DNA of 53,828 bases, taken from an uncultured Erysipelotrichaceae bacterium (GTDB lineage Bacteria; Bacillota_I; Bacilli_A; Erysipelotrichales; Erysipelotrichaceae). The stretch's first letter is position 1. Every line of letters begins with the position of its first letter. Under the pieces are notes generated by a model. It was not told the origin of the DNA and searched no databases. It was given only the letters and a program-made list of their open reading frames with translations. The position numbers and the translations under genes are program-made. Below are positions 34,461-44,314 of this stretch, piece by piece. The stretch is from contig CAJUGR010000002.1 of NCBI GenBank assembly GCA_910586285.1, forward strand, positions 1 through 53,828, in the 5' to 3' direction.

Positions 34461-35816
34461 TCAAGAAAGACCGAGTTGATGTTCAATTCGAATGACGGCC
34501 TGCATCATCACATCATTCTCTTTTAATAAATTCACCATTTTTTCATAACTTGACATTACAGTGGAATGGTCACGCCCGCCAAATTCCAAACCGATCTTCA
34601 CATAAGGAAGTTCCAAATGCTTACGACATAAATACATTGCGATATGACGCGCAGTGGAAATATTTTTGGTACGGGATTTGGATTCGATCTGATGACGGGT
34701 CAATCCATAGAATTCACATACTGCCTGTTTAATCTGTTTTACTGTAAGTTCGCTGCGTTCTCTTAACATGACCGGATCTTCTTTAAAAATCTCTTTTGCA
34801 AAGGCCAGATCAATGCGATCGGGGTTGTATAGGATTGCTTTAAAGAATAATTCGTTTAAGGTCCCCTCCAATTTACGAACATCACTGGAAAATTTAGTGG
34901 CTAAATAATCGAGAACATCATCATCAATCATGATGGTATCCTCGCGTCCTTCCATTTTTTTCGAAAGAATCGCTTTGGCCGTTTCAAATTCCGGGGCGCC
35001 GATCGCTACGGAAAGACCGCTGGAAAAGCGGGAAATCAAGCGATTTTCAATGCCTTTTAAGTCATTAGGATGAATATCACTGGTAATGACAATCTGTTTG
35101 TGATTGGTAATCAGCTTATTATATAAATTAAAGAATACTTCCTGAGAAGCGCTTTGTGTTAAACGCTGAATATCATCAATTAATAAATAATCGACTTCAG
35201 CAATTCGCTCTTTGACTTCTTCTACTGTCTTATTCTTCATTGATTCTATTAACAATGTGACAAAATCCTCACTGTAAATGTAAAGAACTTTTGCGTCCGG
35301 TTTATTGGTAAGAATATAATTGCCGATGGCATGAAGTAAATGGGTTTTTCCCAATCCGGAATTACCGTAAATAAATAGCGGATTATTAAATTTTCCCGGG
35401 TAATAACAACAGCTCAGCGCTGCGGCTTGTGCTTCCCGATTGTTTTTACCGACAATAAAATTTTCAAAAGTATAATCCTCTTTAATTTTATTTTCAAACA
35501 TCACTTCATTGCGAGCCTTGGCAACCGAACTGCTAGAAAGACGATTCATTTCTTCTTGCAAAAAGATCTGACAGGCAACGTCATGTTCAATGACGCCGGA
35601 TAATATTTGTTGGATAAATCCGATGGAATCCATCATAATTTGTTTGTTAATTTTATATGGAACCAAAATGGTCGCAAAATCCTCATCCAAATCATACAGT
35701 TGAGAATCTTTAATCCAAATATTAAAAACGGCAGGATCGAACTGACCACTGTCTTCAATCAATTTTAACGTGGTTTGCCATATATTTACTAATTGTTTTT
35801 TTACAAATTCCGACAT
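34461..35816 (-). CDS. dnaA: Chromosomal replication initiator DnaA
   Basis: DnaA binds DnaA boxes and melts the origin. Domain I covers about 1-85, domain II is short, domain III has Walker A FIYGNSGLGKTHLLHAIGNYI, Walker B DYLLIDDIQRL and the sensor region NRLISRFSSGLSVAIGAPEFETA, and domain IV carries the signature HIAMYLCRKHLELPYVKIGLEFGGRDHSTVMSSYEKM. The length is 451. It faces away from rpmH with the DnaA-box region between. I could not identify a convincing dnaA promoter. Confidence 0.97.
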   Translation of the reverse strand: MSEFVKKQLVNIWQTTLKLIEDSGQFDPAVFNIWIKDSQLYDLDEDFATILVPYKINKQIMMDSIGFIQQILSGVIEHDVACQIFLQEEMNRLSSSSVAKARNEVMFENKIKEDYTFENFIVGKNNREAQAAALSCCYYPGKFNNPLFIYGNSGLGKTHLLHAIGNYILTNKPDAKVLYIYSEDFVTLLIESMKNKTVEEVKERIAEVDYLLIDDIQRLTQSASQEVFFNLYNKLITNHKQIVITSDIHPNDLKGIENRLISRFSSGLSVAIGAPEFETAKAILSKKMEGREDTIMIDDDVLDYLATKFSSDVRKLEGTLNELFFKAILYNPDRIDLAFAKEIFKEDPVMLRERSELTVKQIKQAVCEFYGLTRHQIESKSRTKNISTARHIAMYLCRKHLELPYVKIGLEFGGRDHSTVMSSYEKMVNLLKENDVMMQAVIRIEHQLGLS

Positions 35817-36830
35817 AAAATACTCCTTTGGTGTACTTTATTTATTTTACTACAAAACCGATGAAAACGCTATGATGAATTCATGAAAAAGAGAACAAAA
35901 GAAAGAAAGGGAAAGACAAGAAGAAATAAATATAAAAAATTGGGAAATGATGGAAAAGTTATCCACATATTTTAGTGGATTGTGGATAAATAGAAGGTGG
36001 TTACGTTTAATGTGGATAACTTTCAAGGTGGAAAAGTAGAAAACCTCATATGTAATATAAGAGTTATCCACCATAAAAAGGAAAAACAAATCCTTATTGC
36101 ATAGGACTTAATCCAATATTTCCCAATAAAAACATATGGTGGAAAACGATTCGAAAAAGACCATGTAGATCAAGGTGGAAAAAAATGATTTTGCACGATT
36201 ATTGAGAAAACAAAGAGAAAAGATTGGAGTTTTCCACAAATTATCTTTTTTATTTTGACTGTTTCCTTATATAATATATGCAAATATTTCCCAATAAAAG
36301 GTAAAATGAATCAAAAAAATGAAATTGGAAAAAAGGATAAAAAATACTTCTGTTAAAGAACTTTTATTTTTTAATTATTGCTTTTATTTTAATCTGGCAA
36401 ATGAGATATATATGATCGCAAAGTTATATATTTTCTAATATTTATGTGTTAAATCAGAGGAAAAACAAAGACCAATAAATATTGAGCGGATATATAAGAA
36501 GAAAATATTATTATTTTTTTATAGGAGTCCTCATAACCGCAAAGAACAAATCGGTATGATGCTAAATAATGAAGTTATATCATGACTGTTGGAAAGCAAA
36601 AGAATGGTAACTTTATCATAATAATCATACAGCTGATTAATAAATTTTTAAAAGTGAACCAAAACACCGTCATATGACTACAATATTTTCCTTATATCTT
36701 GCTTATCCAAACATAATTCTTTATTTAAAATATCATCTGAACCTGTTTTATTTATTTTCATGAATAGACGATGAATCAAAAGTTCTTATTCGATTGCGAA
36801 TGCCCCCAAAATTTTCATTTTCATCATGAT
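35817..36830. other. Replication origin (oriC): DnaA boxes and AT-rich region
   Basis: The gene-free kilobase between dnaA and rpmH contains perfect DnaA boxes: TTATCCACA (35959-35967), TGTGGATAA (35981-35989), TGTGGATAA (36011-36019), and the one-mismatch TTATCCACC (36064-36072). A strongly AT-rich stretch (about 36240-36480) follows as a likely unwinding element. From 36480 to 36830 I see nothing that resembles a gene. Strand bias of genes reverses exactly here. Confidence 0.85.
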
Positions 36831-36835
36831 GTTTA

Positions 36836-36864
36836 TTGACTTATCAATACAAGTTATGTATAAT
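36836..36864 (+). promoter_or_regulatory. sigA promoter of rpmH
   Basis: TTGACT (36836-36841), 17 bases, TATAAT (36859-36864); 55 bp before the GTG start. Confidence 0.8.
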
Positions 36865-36918
36865 TTACAAGCAATGCTCAATTTATGTATAAAGACTTGA
36901 ATAGAGGAGGTGTATCTT

Positions 36919-37053
36919 GTGAAAAGAACATATCAACCGAGCAAAAGAAAACACCAAAAAACTCATGGATTCAGAGCCAGAATGGCTACTGTTGGAGGAC
37001 GTCGGGTATTGGCTCGCCGCCGCAGCAAAGGTAGAAAAGTGTTGTCAGCTTAA
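36919..37053 (+). CDS. rpmH: 50S ribosomal protein L34
   Basis: The 44-residue basic protein reads (V)KRTYQPSKRKHQKTHGFRARM and ends GRRVLARRRSKGRKVLSA, unmistakably L34. It starts with GTG (36919-36921) behind GAGGAGG. A hairpin separates it from rnpA, as in other bacteria, where it reduces read-through into the low-abundance rnpA. Confidence 0.96.
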   Translation: MKRTYQPSKRKHQKTHGFRARMATVGGRRVLARRRSKGRKVLSA

Positions 37054-37082
37054 AAATCATCCACCTGCGGGTGATTTTTTTG
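37053..37082 (+). terminator. Attenuating hairpin between rpmH and rnpA
   Basis: AAAATCA..CACC pairs with GGGTGATTTT (bulged) and is followed by a run of seven T. Confidence 0.65.
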
Positions 37083-37116
37083 TAGGATCAATATTTATAA
37101 GCAAAGGAGGATAGGC

Positions 37117-37449
37117 ATGAAAAAAACATTACGAATTCGTAAAAGTGAAGAATTTCTTGAAATTATGAACAATAAAAATTTTTATGTCTGTCCCTCCTTT
37201 ACCCTTTACATCAAACCGCGAAAAGAAGATCATGCCCGCATTGGCTTATCGGTTTCAAAAAAATTGGGTAAGGCTCACATCAGGAATAAAATTAAGCGGC
37301 AAGTGCGTATGATGTGTCAGGAAATCTATGATTTTCATGAAGAATTTGATTCTGTGATCTTGGTTCGGCCGCTTTATTTAAAAGAAAATTATCGAAACAA
37401 CAAAAAACTCTTGGAAACACTGCATAAAAAAGTTAAAATATATAGGTAA
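37117..37449 (+). CDS. rnpA: Ribonuclease P protein component
   Basis: RnpA assists the RNase P RNA in 5' processing of tRNA. The 110-residue basic protein begins LRIRKSEEFLEIMNNKNFY and contains the conserved ARIGLSVSKKLGKAHIRNKIKRQVRM motif, the RNR-type RNA-binding helix. AAAGGAGG precedes it. It belongs to the rpmH-rnpA-yidC-jag cluster. Confidence 0.95.
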   Translation: MKKTLRIRKSEEFLEIMNNKNFYVCPSFTLYIKPRKEDHARIGLSVSKKLGKAHIRNKIKRQVRMMCQEIYDFHEEFDSVILVRPLYLKENYRNNKKLLETLHKKVKIYR

Positions 37450-37473
37450 GCCAAATGAGCGAGGAGAATAACA

Positions 37474-38373
37474 ATGAAGCGATTTTTTAAAGACAAAAGA
37501 AAATTAATGATATTTACTATATTTATATTGGTAGTGCTGGCAGCTTGTTCCAGTCCGCGAGATCCCAATACCGGCCAGGTATATCCGGAAAAATTAATCG
37601 GAATTGATACCACGTTTGGATCTCAGCTGAATCAAGGATGGTTTGACGGAATTATCGTGTGGCCGATTGCTCAATTAATCAATGTGATTGCCCAAGCGAC
37701 AGATGCCGGTATTGGAATAATCGTTGTAACCTTATTACTGCAATTTGCGACCGCAGCATTTTCAATCAAATCACAGGTATCGGCGCAGCGGATGCAGATG
37801 CTTCAGCCGGAGATGCAGCGAATTCAGAATAAATATGCGGGAAAAACAGATGATCGTTCGCGAATGATGCAGGCACAAGAACTCCAACAAATCTATGCGA
37901 AAAATAATATTAATCCCTTTGGAACAATTTTAACAACATTCCTGCAATTTCCGTTGATTTTGGGTGTTTACCAAGCAACACAGCGGGCACAGGAAGTTGT
38001 AGAAGGTTCCTTCTTAAATATTAAATTAACCGAAACACCGATCTGGGGAATGGAAAACGGACAATGGGTTTACATTCTTATTTTCTTATTAATGATCGTA
38101 TTCCAGTTTGCATCATTGAAATTTCCGCAATGGCTTCAAAAACAGCGGGACAAGAATAATCATGTGAAGAAAAAAGAATATGCAGATCCGAAAAATAATA
38201 AAAATAACATGGCCGGATCTATGAATATGATGATGTATGGAAGTTTGGGTATGATCGCAATCTTTGCGATTAACTGGCCACTCTCTATGTCCTTCTACTG
38301 GTTAGTTTCATCAATAGCACGAATTATTCAAAATATTGTGATTAACAAATTCTTTATCAATGATGAAAAATAA
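37474..38373 (+). CDS. yidC: Membrane protein insertase YidC/OxaA (SpoIIIJ-like lipoprotein)
   Basis: YidC inserts membrane proteins alone or with SecYEG. The N-terminus has a lipobox VVLAACSS (Cys about residue 26), so the mature form is a lipoprotein as in Gram-positive YidC1. The 60-kDa inner membrane domain follows with QLINVIAQATDAGIGIIVVTLLLQFATAAF, the cytoplasmic coiled region (MQMLQPEMQRIQNKYAGKTD) and LTTFLQFPLILGVYQATQRAQEVVEGSF. About five membrane segments; 299 residues. The charged tail found in some YidC2 proteins is absent. Confidence 0.94.
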   Translation: MKRFFKDKRKLMIFTIFILVVLAACSSPRDPNTGQVYPEKLIGIDTTFGSQLNQGWFDGIIVWPIAQLINVIAQATDAGIGIIVVTLLLQFATAAFSIKSQVSAQRMQMLQPEMQRIQNKYAGKTDDRSRMMQAQELQQIYAKNNINPFGTILTTFLQFPLILGVYQATQRAQEVVEGSFLNIKLTETPIWGMENGQWVYILIFLLMIVFQFASLKFPQWLQKQRDKNNHVKKKEYADPKNNKNNMAGSMNMMMYGSLGMIAIFAINWPLSMSFYWLVSSIARIIQNIVINKFFINDEK

Positions 38374-38390
38374 GAAAGGGAGAACGACTT

Positions 38391-39017
38391 ATGAAAAAAA
38401 TATATACCGGTAAAACCATTGATGAAATTTTGGCCTCAGCCGCTACCGATAAGCATTGTGAAGTAAACGATCTCACATATGAAATCAAAGAAGAAAAAGC
38501 AGGTTTTTTGGGAATCGGAAAAGAAGTGAGCGCAGAAATCTACTGTGAACAGGATGTTGAGGATTTTATTCGTGGTTATCTACAATCATATTTCGATCAT
38601 ATCGAAATGGAGTCTTATATGGAAATTACCCGTGATCATGACGGATACTACCACGTTGATTTGGATACGCAAAATAATGCCATAATGATTGGTAAAAACG
38701 GCCAGACATTGCAGTCACTGAATGCTGTGTTACGCGCTGCCGTTTCCGGAGAATTTAAAAAGCGCATTGGTGTTATGGCAGATATCAACGGTTATAAGGA
38801 AGATCGCTATCGTAAATTGCGTTCTATTGCTTTGCGGGCTGCCAAAAGTGTTCGCCGCACCAAGGTAGATGTTACTTTGGATCCGATGCCTTCAGATGAG
38901 CGAAAGGTTATACATAATTGCTTAACGAATATGGCGGGAGTATCCACATTCAGTGAAGGCGAAGGAAGAGAAAGACGAATTAAAATTGTCTATAATCCGG
39001 GAAAAGAAGTTGATTAA
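38391..39017 (+). CDS. khpB: RNA-binding protein Jag/KhpB
   Basis: Jag (KhpB, EloR) binds RNA with KhpA and affects cell elongation in Gram-positives. The 208 residues have the Jag-N domain (KKIYTGKTIDEILASAA..GFLGIGKEVSAEI), a KH domain (IMIGKNGQTLQSLNAVLRAAVS) and an R3H domain (DERKVIHNCLTNMAGVSTFSEGEGRERRIKIVY; the R3H-like DERK..H). It follows yidC by 17 bp and ends with a clear terminator. Confidence 0.93.
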   Translation: MKKIYTGKTIDEILASAATDKHCEVNDLTYEIKEEKAGFLGIGKEVSAEIYCEQDVEDFIRGYLQSYFDHIEMESYMEITRDHDGYYHVDLDTQNNAIMIGKNGQTLQSLNAVLRAAVSGEFKKRIGVMADINGYKEDRYRKLRSIALRAAKSVRRTKVDVTLDPMPSDERKVIHNCLTNMAGVSTFSEGEGRERRIKIVYNPGKEVD

Positions 39018-39019
39018 GT

Positions 39020-39048
39020 AAAACTGTCAAATGACAGTTTTCTTTTTA
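39020..39048 (+). terminator. Terminator of rpmH-rnpA-yidC-jag
   Basis: AAAACTGTC-AAAT-GACAGTTTT followed by CTTTTT, directly after the jag stop. Confidence 0.85.
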
Positions 39049-39091
39049 CGGAAAAAATGATAAACTTAGAAAGAAATTGGCTGGTGGTAAA

Positions 39092-40273
39092 ATGAATACA
39101 TTGTATCAAGACGGAAAAAAAATAATCATGAAAAAGATCGGCATTTTTTGCCTGATTTTAATTGCTGTTCTTTTATGCAGTGCATTAACATGGGGCAACA
39201 GCATCGCATCGCTGTTGGAGGGAACCAAAGACTTTGAAAACTATGAGCCATATTTATTTGAACAAAAGGCAGTGGAAGCATTGGATCATGCTTATTTTAA
39301 AAAAGAAATTATTATGATTACCGGTTCTTATGCACAATACGGAAATATGAAAGAATCACAAATGGAAAATCAAACCGTTTATTATTTAATGCCAACCGAA
39401 CGTGGAGAACAATTTCTCACTGTCATTGCACATGGAAAAATTGTTGCTACTTTAGATGAAATGGAAAACGCCTTTTATAATTCGATCGGCAGTGAAAACA
39501 AAACTTATCCTGAACCGATTATGATCAAAGGCGGCTTTAAAAAACTACAAAAGGAAGAATTAACCTATGCGTTGGATTACTTTAAAGGTTATGATGAAAA
39601 GATTCAAACCGAAGCGGATTTATTGACAGTGTTAAGTCCGTATGCCATCGTCATTGACCAAATTGATTCGATCACGACTTCCAGCTTATGGATCCTCTTA
39701 ATTTTATGGATATTGATTGCGTTGGTACTAGTGCTTTGCATGATTTTATATTTCAGCGGAATTTGTTTAAAAACACTGGATAATGATATTGATCAATTAT
39801 CACAGTCACTCAAAGAGATCATGGATGACGATTACAAAAAAGCGGAATCATATGAACCATTAAAAATCGGAAATCATTTATTATATCAACGGGAGCGCTG
39901 GACATGGCGAGTTTATGATTATGATGAAATTATCTGGATTTATCAAAAAGAAGTATTACATAAAGTGAAACGCTGTTTTGAAGTCTGCGCCTATGATAAA
40001 AAGGGACATAAACTGGTTTTATATCGATCCAACGATCAGAAAAAAGCAGAAATGGTTTTGAAAAAAGTATTTGACCATTGTCATAATGCATTATTTGGTT
40101 ATGAAAGCTATATTTATGAATATTGGCAGGAATATCCGGAGAAACTATATGATAAATTGACAGAACTTTCTTTGATTAAAGAAAGAATGGTAAAAGATGA
40201 AGTAAAAGAAAAGGAAAAAGCAAAAGAGCGTAAATTACGGTATCGAAAAAGCCGGTTGAAAAGGAAAAGATAA
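39092..40273 (+). CDS. Two-TM membrane protein of unknown function
   Basis: No characterised family is recognised. The 393-residue protein has a first membrane segment at about 14-34 (IGIFCLILIAVLLCSALTWG), an extracytoplasmic domain of about 165 residues, a second membrane segment near 202-223 (LWILLILWILIALVLVLCMI), and a cytoplasmic domain with W- and Y-rich strands (RERWTWRVYDYDEIIWIYQKEV) ending in a very basic tail (KEKAKERKLRYRKSRLKRKR). ATG 39092 is preceded only by GGTGG; an in-frame ATG five codons earlier has no better site. It lies 13 bp before pth and likely shares its transcript. The basic tail may contact nucleic acid or anionic lipid; this is speculation. Confidence 0.65.
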   Translation: MNTLYQDGKKIIMKKIGIFCLILIAVLLCSALTWGNSIASLLEGTKDFENYEPYLFEQKAVEALDHAYFKKEIIMITGSYAQYGNMKESQMENQTVYYLMPTERGEQFLTVIAHGKIVATLDEMENAFYNSIGSENKTYPEPIMIKGGFKKLQKEELTYALDYFKGYDEKIQTEADLLTVLSPYAIVIDQIDSITTSSLWILLILWILIALVLVLCMILYFSGICLKTLDNDIDQLSQSLKEIMDDDYKKAESYEPLKIGNHLLYQRERWTWRVYDYDEIIWIYQKEVLHKVKRCFEVCAYDKKGHKLVLYRSNDQKKAEMVLKKVFDHCHNALFGYESYIYEYWQEYPEKLYDKLTELSLIKERMVKDEVKEKEKAKERKLRYRKSRLKRKR

Positions 40274-40286
40274 GGGCGGTGAGAGG

Positions 40287-40853
40287 ATGAAATTGATAGT
40301 CGGATTGGGGAATCCCGGCGCAAAATATGAAAATACGCGCCATAACACGGGCTTTCAGGTAATGGATGAAATTGCAAAGGAGCTTTGCATTAATATCACA
40401 CAGCAAAAATTTCAAGCATTAATCGCTACGACTCAGTTCCAAGGAGAAAAGGTGATGTGTATGAAACCGCAAACCTTTATGAATCTGTCGGGAGAGGCAG
40501 TGGGAGCCGCAATGCGTTTCTATCATCTCTCTTTATCAGATCTTTTAGTTATTTATGATGATAAGGATATCCCGGTCGGAAAAATACGACTGCGTGAAAA
40601 AGGCAGTTCCGGCGGTCAAAACGGAGTAAAAAATATCATTGCGCATGTGGGCAGTGAACAATGGAATCGTATTCGGGTCGGGATTGGAAAGGATCCGACA
40701 CGCGATATGGTGGATTGGGTATTGGGGACATTCAGTAAGGAAGAAGCGCCAATTCATCATCAAGCGATATGTTTGGCGAAGGATGCGGCGATTTACAGTA
40801 TCACTCATTCCTTTATGGATACAATGAATCGTTTTAATCAGAGGATGAAATGA
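40287..40853 (+). CDS. pth: Peptidyl-tRNA hydrolase
   Basis: Pth recycles peptidyl-tRNAs released by premature drop-off. The active-site residues are in VGLGNPGAKYENTRHNTGFQVMD (Asn and His20), MKPQTFMNLSGEAV and DLLVIYDDKDIPVGKIRLREKGSSGGQNGVKNI (Asp). The 188 residues are standard. It overlaps mfd by four bases, the pth-mfd arrangement conserved in Firmicutes. Confidence 0.96.
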   Translation: MKLIVGLGNPGAKYENTRHNTGFQVMDEIAKELCINITQQKFQALIATTQFQGEKVMCMKPQTFMNLSGEAVGAAMRFYHLSLSDLLVIYDDKDIPVGKIRLREKGSSGGQNGVKNIIAHVGSEQWNRIRVGIGKDPTRDMVDWVLGTFSKEEAPIHHQAICLAKDAAIYSITHSFMDTMNRFNQRMK

Positions 40854-43800
40854 TGGAAATATTAAAACGCTTATATGATAATCCGGCGATCAAACATTTT
40901 TTGGATCACAGTGCGAAATTCGGCAATTTATCTTTAATTGAAGAAGCGCTGATCATTGCGGCATCCTTTCAAAAAAAACCTCAGCCTATCGTCATTGTAA
41001 AATCAAATTTATATACAGCACAGCGCTTAGCCGATCGATTGACCCCCATGGTAAATGCGCCGGTGCTGCTTTTTGGTGTGGAAGAATCACTGCGAATGGA
41101 GACAATCGCTCGTTCCCCGGAAATGCGGGCAGCGCAGATGGAAACCTTAGCGGCCTTACAAAACGGAACAGCGATGATCTGTATTACTCATAGTGCCGGT
41201 ATGCTGCGCTATCTCTGTGACCCAAAACAGTTTCAAAAGCACACCATTCACTTGCGTGTTAATGAAGAATTTCCGCTGGATCAATTAAAAAAGAAACTTT
41301 TAGAAGCGGGTTATGATCCGGTATCACGTGTTGATCAACCGCTTTGTTTTGCATCACGCGGCGGAATCATCGATGTATATTCCATCAATTATGATTTGCC
41401 TGTTCGCATTGAATTCTTTGATAATGAGATTGAAAGCATCCGTTTTTTTGATATTTCAAGTCAGCGAACGGTAGAAATCAAAGAGGCAGTGGATATTATC
41501 CCGGCCAGTGAATATTTATTTTCTGCGGAAGAATTAGACATCATTGCCAAGGAATGTGAAAAGGGAATGACCAAGGCAAAAAATCAAGGTCATGTAACCA
41601 CGCTGCGCGTAACCATTGAACAGGAATTGGAAGATCTGCGTCATCATCGCTCCTTTGGCAATCTGTATAAATACTTCTCTTTATTGCCGCAGCACGCAAC
41701 CTTACTTGACTATATAAATCATCCGTACGTCATCTTTTCCAGTGAAGAAGAAATTCGTCAGTCAATTCATCATATCCAAGAGGAAAACATTCAGTATATA
41801 CAGGAAATGAGTCAGGAAGGCTTGGCGTTGGCAAAGTTCTCACTCTTTGCGGATCCGTTCCAGGAAGTCATGCGGAGGGATCATCTAATGATTGGTATGT
41901 TTGCGGATTTTAATCACAATGAGTCCGCAAACATTTTAACGCACACTGTACAAGATTATCATTTTACACAAATTATGGAACAGTTGATCAAAGAAGCCCA
42001 AAATTATGATGTGCTGTTAAGCTTAACCAAAAAAGAAATACGCATAGTCTGTGATTATTTTAATGAGCATGGGACTGCTTATACAGTGATGGATAACATG
42101 GATAACCTGCCAAAGGGCATTTCCGTTATTGAAGGTACACTAAAAGAAGGCTTTGTCTGCACTGAGGAAAAAATCAGTGTTTATACTTCCAAGGAATTAT
42201 TTCATACAAAAGAGCGGACGATGCGTTTTGCGAATAAGTTTAAAGAAGCAGAGGTATTACATGATTATTTGGAATTGACACCGGGAGATTATGTGGTTCA
42301 TCACCAGTACGGTGTCGGGCAATATATGGGAATCGTCAATAAAGAGGTTGACGGGGTACATAAGGATTTTTTGAACATTGCGTATAAAGGCAATGACGTG
42401 TTATTCGTGCCGTTGGAACAATTCCGCTTCATTCGCAAATTTATGTCAAAGGAAGGCGCGGTGCCGAAATTAAATCAACTGGGCAGCGGAGAATGGGAAA
42501 AAACCAAACAGAAGGTCAGCGGCAAAATTGCGGAATTGGCCGAGCGTTTAATTTCTTTATATTCATTACGGGAAGAACGAATCGGTTTTGCTTATTCCAA
42601 AGATACGCCGTTTCAAAAGCAATTTGAAGATGATTTTAACTATGAGTTAACTCAAGATCAAAAACAAGCTATTGCGGAAATCAAGCAGGATATGGAAGCT
42701 TCTAAGCCGATGGATCGCCTTTTATGTGGAGATGTCGGATTCGGAAAAACCGAGGTTGCCATCCGGGCAGCTTTTAAGGCCATCATGGATCAAAAACAAG
42801 TGGCATTCCTGTGTCCGACTACCATATTGTCCCTTCAGCATTATCGAACATTTCAAGAGCGCTTTGCAAATTACCCGGTCAATATTGCCGTGTTGAATCG
42901 TTTTGTGCCCCCGGCCGCTGTCAATCAAATAAAAAAAGAATTAAAAGAAGGAAAAATTGATATTTTAATCGGGACTCATCGTATTTTATCGAAAGATATT
43001 CACTTTCATGATCTCGGCTTTTTGGTCATCGATGAGGAGCAGCGTTTCGGGGTGGAGCATAAGGAAAAAATCAAAGAAATGCGAGCGGAAATTGATGTAT
43101 TGTCCATGAGTGCGACACCCATACCGCGTACCTTACAGATGTCATTGATTGGAGTTCGATCATTATCACAACTGGAAACACCCCCGTTAAATCGATTGCC
43201 GGTACAAACCTATGTGATCGAAAAGAATTTCGGTATGGTGAAAGAGATCATTCAAAGAGAATTGGCACGCGGTGGTCAGATATTTTATTTATTTAACAAT
43301 GTAAATGAAATTTATCAGGTCGCAGCACAGCTGCGAGAGGCACTGCCGGATACGGAAATCGCTGTGGCACACGGTAAAATGAATCGTGAAGAGATTGAAG
43401 ATGTGATGATACGTTTTACCGAAAATGAATATCAAGTGTTGGTTTGTACAACCATTATTGAAACCGGAATTGATATTCCTAATGCCAATACGATCATCAT
43501 TGATCAGGCAGATCGCTTTGGCTTGGCACAATTATATCAGATTAAAGGACGAGTCGGCCGCAGTGATCGTTTGGCCTATGCTTATTTGATGTATTCTCCC
43601 GATAAACAACTAAGTGAAGTGGCGATGAAACGATTAAAATCTATCAAAGAATTTGCCCAATTAGGCAGCGGTTATAAAATTGCCATGCGTGACTTGTCAA
43701 TTCGCGGCGCCGGTGATATGTTAGGACCGCAACAGGCCGGATTTATTGATACTGTGGGTATTGATATGTACATTGAAATGCTAAATGAGGCCATAGCGCA

Positions 43801-44314
43801 GCGCAAAGGCAGTACAAAAGTGGAAGATACAGCAGCAAAGGCGCAGACAAAGCCATTGCCAAAGAAAGCCAATACCAAGGTGGATGCGTATATACCGGCG
43901 CAATTTGCCCCACAGGATTATGAGAAAATTAAATTGTACCAACAAATTGAAAATATTGCCACTAAGGAACAGTTACTTACCTTTATAGAAGAAATTCAAG
44001 ATAATTACGGACGATTACCTCATTCTGTACAATTATTATTTGAAAAAAAGCGATTGGATATTTTGATCAACGAACCGCATGTCGAGGACTTTAAAGAGTT
44101 TCCGCAGCAAATTAAGCTGGTCTTTACCCAAGCATGGTCAAATCAAATTGACGGGGTCAAGCTGTTTGAAATGATGACAACAATTTGTCGTGAAGCGCAG
44201 ATTCGTTATGCCCATCAAAAAATTACAATGACGATGCCGAAAAATCGTAATTGGCTTGCAGTCGTGATTGAAATTTTAGAGCAGACCCGATTACTGGAAG
44301 CAAGAAAAAAATAA
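40850..44314 (+). CDS. mfd: Transcription-repair coupling factor Mfd
   Basis: Mfd removes RNA polymerase stalled at lesions and recruits UvrA. The 1154 residues contain a UvrB-homologous N-terminal module, the CarD-like polymerase-interaction domain (LTPGDYVVHHQYGVGQYMGI..NIAYKGNDVLFVPLEQF), and the RecG-like translocase with Walker A LLCGDVGFGKTEVAIRAAFKA, Walker B DEEQ (VIDEEQRFGVEHKEK), SATPIPRTLQMSL and QIKGRVGRSDRLAYAYL, then the TRG motif IRGAGDMLGPQQAGFID and a C-terminal D7 domain. Two ATGs are possible (40850 and 40853). Confidence 0.96.
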   Translation: MMEILKRLYDNPAIKHFLDHSAKFGNLSLIEEALIIAASFQKKPQPIVIVKSNLYTAQRLADRLTPMVNAPVLLFGVEESLRMETIARSPEMRAAQMETLAALQNGTAMICITHSAGMLRYLCDPKQFQKHTIHLRVNEEFPLDQLKKKLLEAGYDPVSRVDQPLCFASRGGIIDVYSINYDLPVRIEFFDNEIESIRFFDISSQRTVEIKEAVDIIPASEYLFSAEELDIIAKECEKGMTKAKNQGHVTTLRVTIEQELEDLRHHRSFGNLYKYFSLLPQHATLLDYINHPYVIFSSEEEIRQSIHHIQEENIQYIQEMSQEGLALAKFSLFADPFQEVMRRDHLMIGMFADFNHNESANILTHTVQDYHFTQIMEQLIKEAQNYDVLLSLTKKEIRIVCDYFNEHGTAYTVMDNMDNLPKGISVIEGTLKEGFVCTEEKISVYTSKELFHTKERTMRFANKFKEAEVLHDYLELTPGDYVVHHQYGVGQYMGIVNKEVDGVHKDFLNIAYKGNDVLFVPLEQFRFIRKFMSKEGAVPKLNQLGSGEWEKTKQKVSGKIAELAERLISLYSLREERIGFAYSKDTPFQKQFEDDFNYELTQDQKQAIAEIKQDMEASKPMDRLLCGDVGFGKTEVAIRAAFKAIMDQKQVAFLCPTTILSLQHYRTFQERFANYPVNIAVLNRFVPPAAVNQIKKELKEGKIDILIGTHRILSKDIHFHDLGFLVIDEEQRFGVEHKEKIKEMRAEIDVLSMSATPIPRTLQMSLIGVRSLSQLETPPLNRLPVQTYVIEKNFGMVKEIIQRELARGGQIFYLFNNVNEIYQVAAQLREALPDTEIAVAHGKMNREEIEDVMIRFTENEYQVLVCTTIIETGIDIPNANTIIIDQADRFGLAQLYQIKGRVGRSDRLAYAYLMYSPDKQLSEVAMKRLKSIKEFAQLGSGYKIAMRDLSIRGAGDMLGPQQAGFIDTVGIDMYIEMLNEAIAQRKGSTKVEDTAAKAQTKPLPKKANTKVDAYIPAQFAPQDYEKIKLYQQIENIATKEQLLTFIEEIQDNYGRLPHSVQLLFEKKRLDILINEPHVEDFKEFPQQIKLVFTQAWSNQIDGVKLFEMMTTICREAQIRYAHQKITMTMPKNRNWLAVVIEILEQTRLLEARKK

